Positions 62,428 to 64,000 of a DNA stretch of 64,000 nt are shown here, piece by piece. The notes beneath the pieces were generated by a model, which had not been told where the DNA came from, did no database searches, and saw only the letters and a program-made list of their open reading frames with translations. The stretch lies in assembly GCF_000012945.1 (NCBI RefSeq), contig NC_007511.1, forward strand, positions 806,001 through 870,000, given 5' to 3'. Each line of letters opens with the position of its first letter. The stretch's first letter is position 1. The position numbers were made by a program, and so were the translations under genes. Source of the stretch: Burkholderia lata. Lineage in GTDB: Bacteria; Pseudomonadota; Gammaproteobacteria; Burkholderiales; Burkholderiaceae.

Positions 62428-63375
62428 ATGACCTACTCATCGAAACGTCGAACCCTGTTGCTGGCCGCTGCGACGGCGCCGCTCGCGTTGACCGTCGCCG
62501 CGTGCGCGTCGCGGCAGACTGCTGCACCGGACCCGTCGAGCGACGCCGCCGCCGCGGTGGCAGCGGCTACGGCGGCCTCGCGCGACGCGGAGACGTTCGA
62601 TGCGCTCGCGGTGCTCGAACGCAGCGCGGGCGGCCGCCTCGGCGTGTGCGCGATCGACATCGCGAGCGGCCGGCGCGTGGAGCATCGCCAGAACGAGCGC
62701 TTCCCGTTCTGCAGCACGTTCAAGGCGATGCTGAGCGCGGCGGTGCTGGCGCAGAGCGTCGATCGACCGGCGTTGCTGCAACAGCGCGTGACGTATACCA
62801 AGGCCGACCTCGTCAACTATTCGCCGGTGTCGGGGAAGCATGTCGACGACGGCATGACGGTTGCCGCGCTGTGCGAGGCCGCGATCCAGTACAGCGACAA
62901 CTCGGCCGCGAACCTGCTGATCAAGCTGCTCGGCGGCCCGTCGGCGGTGACGGCCTACGCGCGCTCGATCGGCGACGACACGTTCAGGCTCGATCGATGG
63001 GAGACCGAATTGAATGACGCGGTGCCGGGCGACCCGCGCGATACGACGACGCCGGCCGCGATGGCCGCGAGCCTGAACGCACTGATGCTCGGCGGTGCGC
63101 TGCCGGCCGCGCAGCGCGCGCAGCTCGTCGCGTGGATGCGCGGCAACAAGGTCGGCGACAAGCGGATTCGTGCCGGCGTGCCGGCCGGGTGGACGGTCGC
63201 CGACAAGACGGGCACCGGCGATTACGGGACGACCAACGACGCCGGTGTCGTGTGGTCGCCGTCGCGTGCGCCGATCGCGCTGATCGTGTACTACACGCAG
63301 GCGAGCGCCGATGCACGCGCGAAGGAAGACGTGATCGCGTCGGTCGCGCGCATCGTGGTCCAGGCATTGGGTTGA
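62428..63375 (+). CDS. penB: Class A beta-lactamase PenB (lipoprotein, possible Tat substrate)
   Basis: A 315-residue class A enzyme. Active-site motifs are FCSTFKAML (Ser70, Lys73), SDN in QYSDNSAAN (130-132), RWETELND (Glu166 and Asn170) and VADKTGTGD (KTG 234-236). The signal SKRRTLLLAAATAPLALTVAAC combines twin Arg with a lipobox, as known for the B. pseudomallei homologue PenA. It hydrolyses penicillins and many cephalosporins in the periplasm and is inducible through the divergent penR. The ATG at 62428 is chosen over the longer frame, which runs through the operator. A 30-residue Ala-rich linker follows the lipidated Cys. Confidence 0.96.
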   Translation: MTYSSKRRTLLLAAATAPLALTVAACASRQTAAPDPSSDAAAAVAAATAASRDAETFDALAVLERSAGGRLGVCAIDIASGRRVEHRQNERFPFCSTFKAMLSAAVLAQSVDRPALLQQRVTYTKADLVNYSPVSGKHVDDGMTVAALCEAAIQYSDNSAANLLIKLLGGPSAVTAYARSIGDDTFRLDRWETELNDAVPGDPRDTTTPAAMAASLNALMLGGALPAAQRAQLVAWMRGNKVGDKRIRAGVPAGWTVADKTGTGDYGTTNDAGVVWSPSRAPIALIVYYTQASADARAKEDVIASVARIVVQALG

Positions 63376-63485
63376 GGCGGGACGGCGCGGCGTGCGTGAG
63401 GCAACCCGCATGCAGGCCGTGCCGCAGCCGTGACCGGCGCGATCAAACGTTGTGCGATCAACGACTTAGGTCACGCATGCTCAGG

Positions 63486-63520
63486 ATATCCACATGCTTG
63501 CCAACAAAAATTGTGGACAA
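63486..63520 (+). repeat. 35-bp element copy 4 (inverted DnaA-box-like pair)
   Basis: ATATCCACA ... TGTGGACAA with the centre TGCTTGCCAACAAAAAT. It is the first copy beyond penB and shares the upstream context GCGATCAACGACTTAGG with copy 3 in degenerate form. Confidence 0.8.
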
Positions 63521-63557
63521 GCTCGCGCGCGGCCGCATCCGGCGTGGTGCGGGCCGC

Positions 63558-63662
63558 CGTGCCGCGTTTGAGGCGGCGCGGACAAAGTCTTTCGGATCAA
63601 GCGCTTGGCCTCGGTATGCGCAGGCTATCCACATGCTTGCCAACACAATCTGTGGACAAGCC
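63558..63662 (+). repeat. 105-bp direct repeat, left copy
   Basis: Matches 63730-63834 with five mismatches in 105 bp and no gap (172 bp apart). It begins CGTGCCGCGTTTGAGG and includes the shared stretch GGACAAAGTCTTTCGGATCA and element copy 5 at its right end. Confidence 0.85.
63625..63659 (+). repeat. 35-bp element copy 5 (inverted DnaA-box-like pair)
   Basis: CTATCCACA ... TGTGGACAA with the centre TGCTTGCCAACACAATC. It lies inside the left copy of the 105-bp direct repeat. Confidence 0.8.
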
Positions 63663-63729
63663 GGTTCGCACGCGCGGAACGCACCACGCCACATGCTGAA
63701 TGGGCGTGTGAGCGGCACTTTCCCGGCCG

Positions 63730-63834
63730 CGTGCCGCATTTGAAGCGGCGCGGACAAAGTCTTTCGGATCAAGCGCTTGGTCGCGGTATGCGCAGGCTAT
63801 CCACATGCTTGCCAACAAAATCTGTGGACAAGCC
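63730..63834 (+). repeat. 105-bp direct repeat, right copy
   Basis: Second copy of the repeat at 63558-63662, about 95% identical. It ends with element copy 6 and the bases GCC, 21 bp before the stop of the next gene. Confidence 0.85.
63797..63831 (+). repeat. 35-bp element copy 6 (inverted DnaA-box-like pair)
   Basis: CTATCCACA ... TGTGGACAA with the centre TGCTTGCCAACAAAATC. It differs from copy 5 by one base in the core. Confidence 0.8.
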
Positions 63835-63855
63835 TGGCGGTCGCGGTAACGACGA

Positions 63856-64000
63856 TCAGGGCTGCCGATCGTCGACGGTCGGCCAGCGCGCGAACGCGAA
63901 CACCCACAACATGATGAAGTTCAGGACCGGGACGAACATCGTCAGGATCCACCAGCCCGAATGCCCGGTGCGCCGGACGATGCGGACGTACGGATAGATG
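63856..64000 (-). CDS. C-terminal end of a small membrane protein (DUF805-like), cut by window edge
   Basis: The minus strand from base 64000 to the TGA at 63858-63856 is open and encodes about 47 residues: YPYVRIVRRTGHSGWWILTM, then a hydrophobic segment VPVLNFIMLWVFAFARWP and a short charged tail. The RxGxSGWW motif followed by a helix with Pro and Asn is typical of DUF805 membrane proteins. The N-terminal part lies beyond the window, so function cannot be judged. Confidence 0.6.
   Translation of the reverse strand, partial: IYPYVRIVRRTGHSGWWILTMFVPVLNFIMLWVFAFARWPTVDDRQP

Larger units (their letters stand above)
63376..63855. other. Gene-free region holding three 35-bp elements and a 105-bp direct repeat
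   Basis: A 480-bp spacer between penB and the last gene. Open frames here all run through the repeats and lack ribosome-binding sites. Beyond the three elements and the direct repeat I see nothing coding. Confidence 0.6.

Noticed and set aside
61023..63831. The 35-bp elements as a CRISPR array
   Set aside because: Spacing is irregular (over 100 bp, and split by two genes), no cas genes are near, and the copies are degenerate; a dispersed repeat element is a better description.

Overview
The window reads as a high-GC (roughly two-thirds G+C) betaproteobacterial chromosome, almost certainly Burkholderia of the cepacia complex. The evidence is gene content and codon use: a penR-penB class A beta-lactamase pair, a MacAB/NodT efflux operon, an mms valine-catabolism operon, RNase T2, a PlpD-like patatin and a very large repeat autotransporter. 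No rRNA, tRNA, CRISPR array, insertion sequence or integrase gene was recognised. Placement on a secondary chromosome is an inference.

Layout. 1-9.5 kb: the 5' part of an NfeD-type membrane protease, then an AraC regulator divergent from a six-gene operon. That operon holds an acyl-CoA dehydrogenase, an acyl-CoA synthetase, mmsA, mmsB, an enoyl-CoA hydratase and a 3-hydroxyisobutyryl-CoA hydrolase, so it covers isobutyryl-CoA to propionyl-CoA, and it closes with a clear rho-independent terminator. 9.5-24.7 kb: an AbrB-type membrane protein, a LysR/MFS divergent pair, a macA-macB-nodT efflux operon, a methyltransferase, an HD protein, small membrane and lipoproteins, an HdeD-like protein fused to a putative permuted papain-like domain, and RNase T2.

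24.7-34.6 kb: a compact, mostly overlapping set of nine genes that I do not recognise as a described pathway. It has three membrane fatty-acid-desaturase-like enzymes (one fused to a PAP2 phosphatase domain), a ferritin-like diiron protein, an alpha/beta hydrolase, a GH3 acyl-adenylating ligase, a Rieske oxygenase and two GNAT-like proteins. The set suggests oxidative tailoring of a lipid-like acid with amide or ester bond formation. It is the best candidate for an undescribed pathway. A FAD monooxygenase and a TetR regulator with two perfect-arm operators follow.

37-41.8 kb: an accessory patch with visibly lower GC and several orphan genes (an isochorismatase-fold protein lacking all three catalytic residues, a truncated P-loop kinase, an M15-like protein, a cytochrome c and a GNAT). 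It lies against the 3' end of glsA. Three in-register copies of the last 61 bp of glsA occur here, each separated from the next by one small gene, so the locus looks like a hotspot where cassette-sized insertions left displaced gene ends.

41.8-64 kb: glsA, an RstAB-like two-component pair, an azoreductase, a PlpD-like patatin/barrel protein, a solitary MreB, a YdcF-like protein, a 2369-residue autotransporter with five exact 300-bp repeat units, a glycogen-debranching-type enzyme, and penR-penB. The penR-penB pair is bracketed on both sides by three copies of a 35-bp element carrying two inverted DnaA-box-like sequences.
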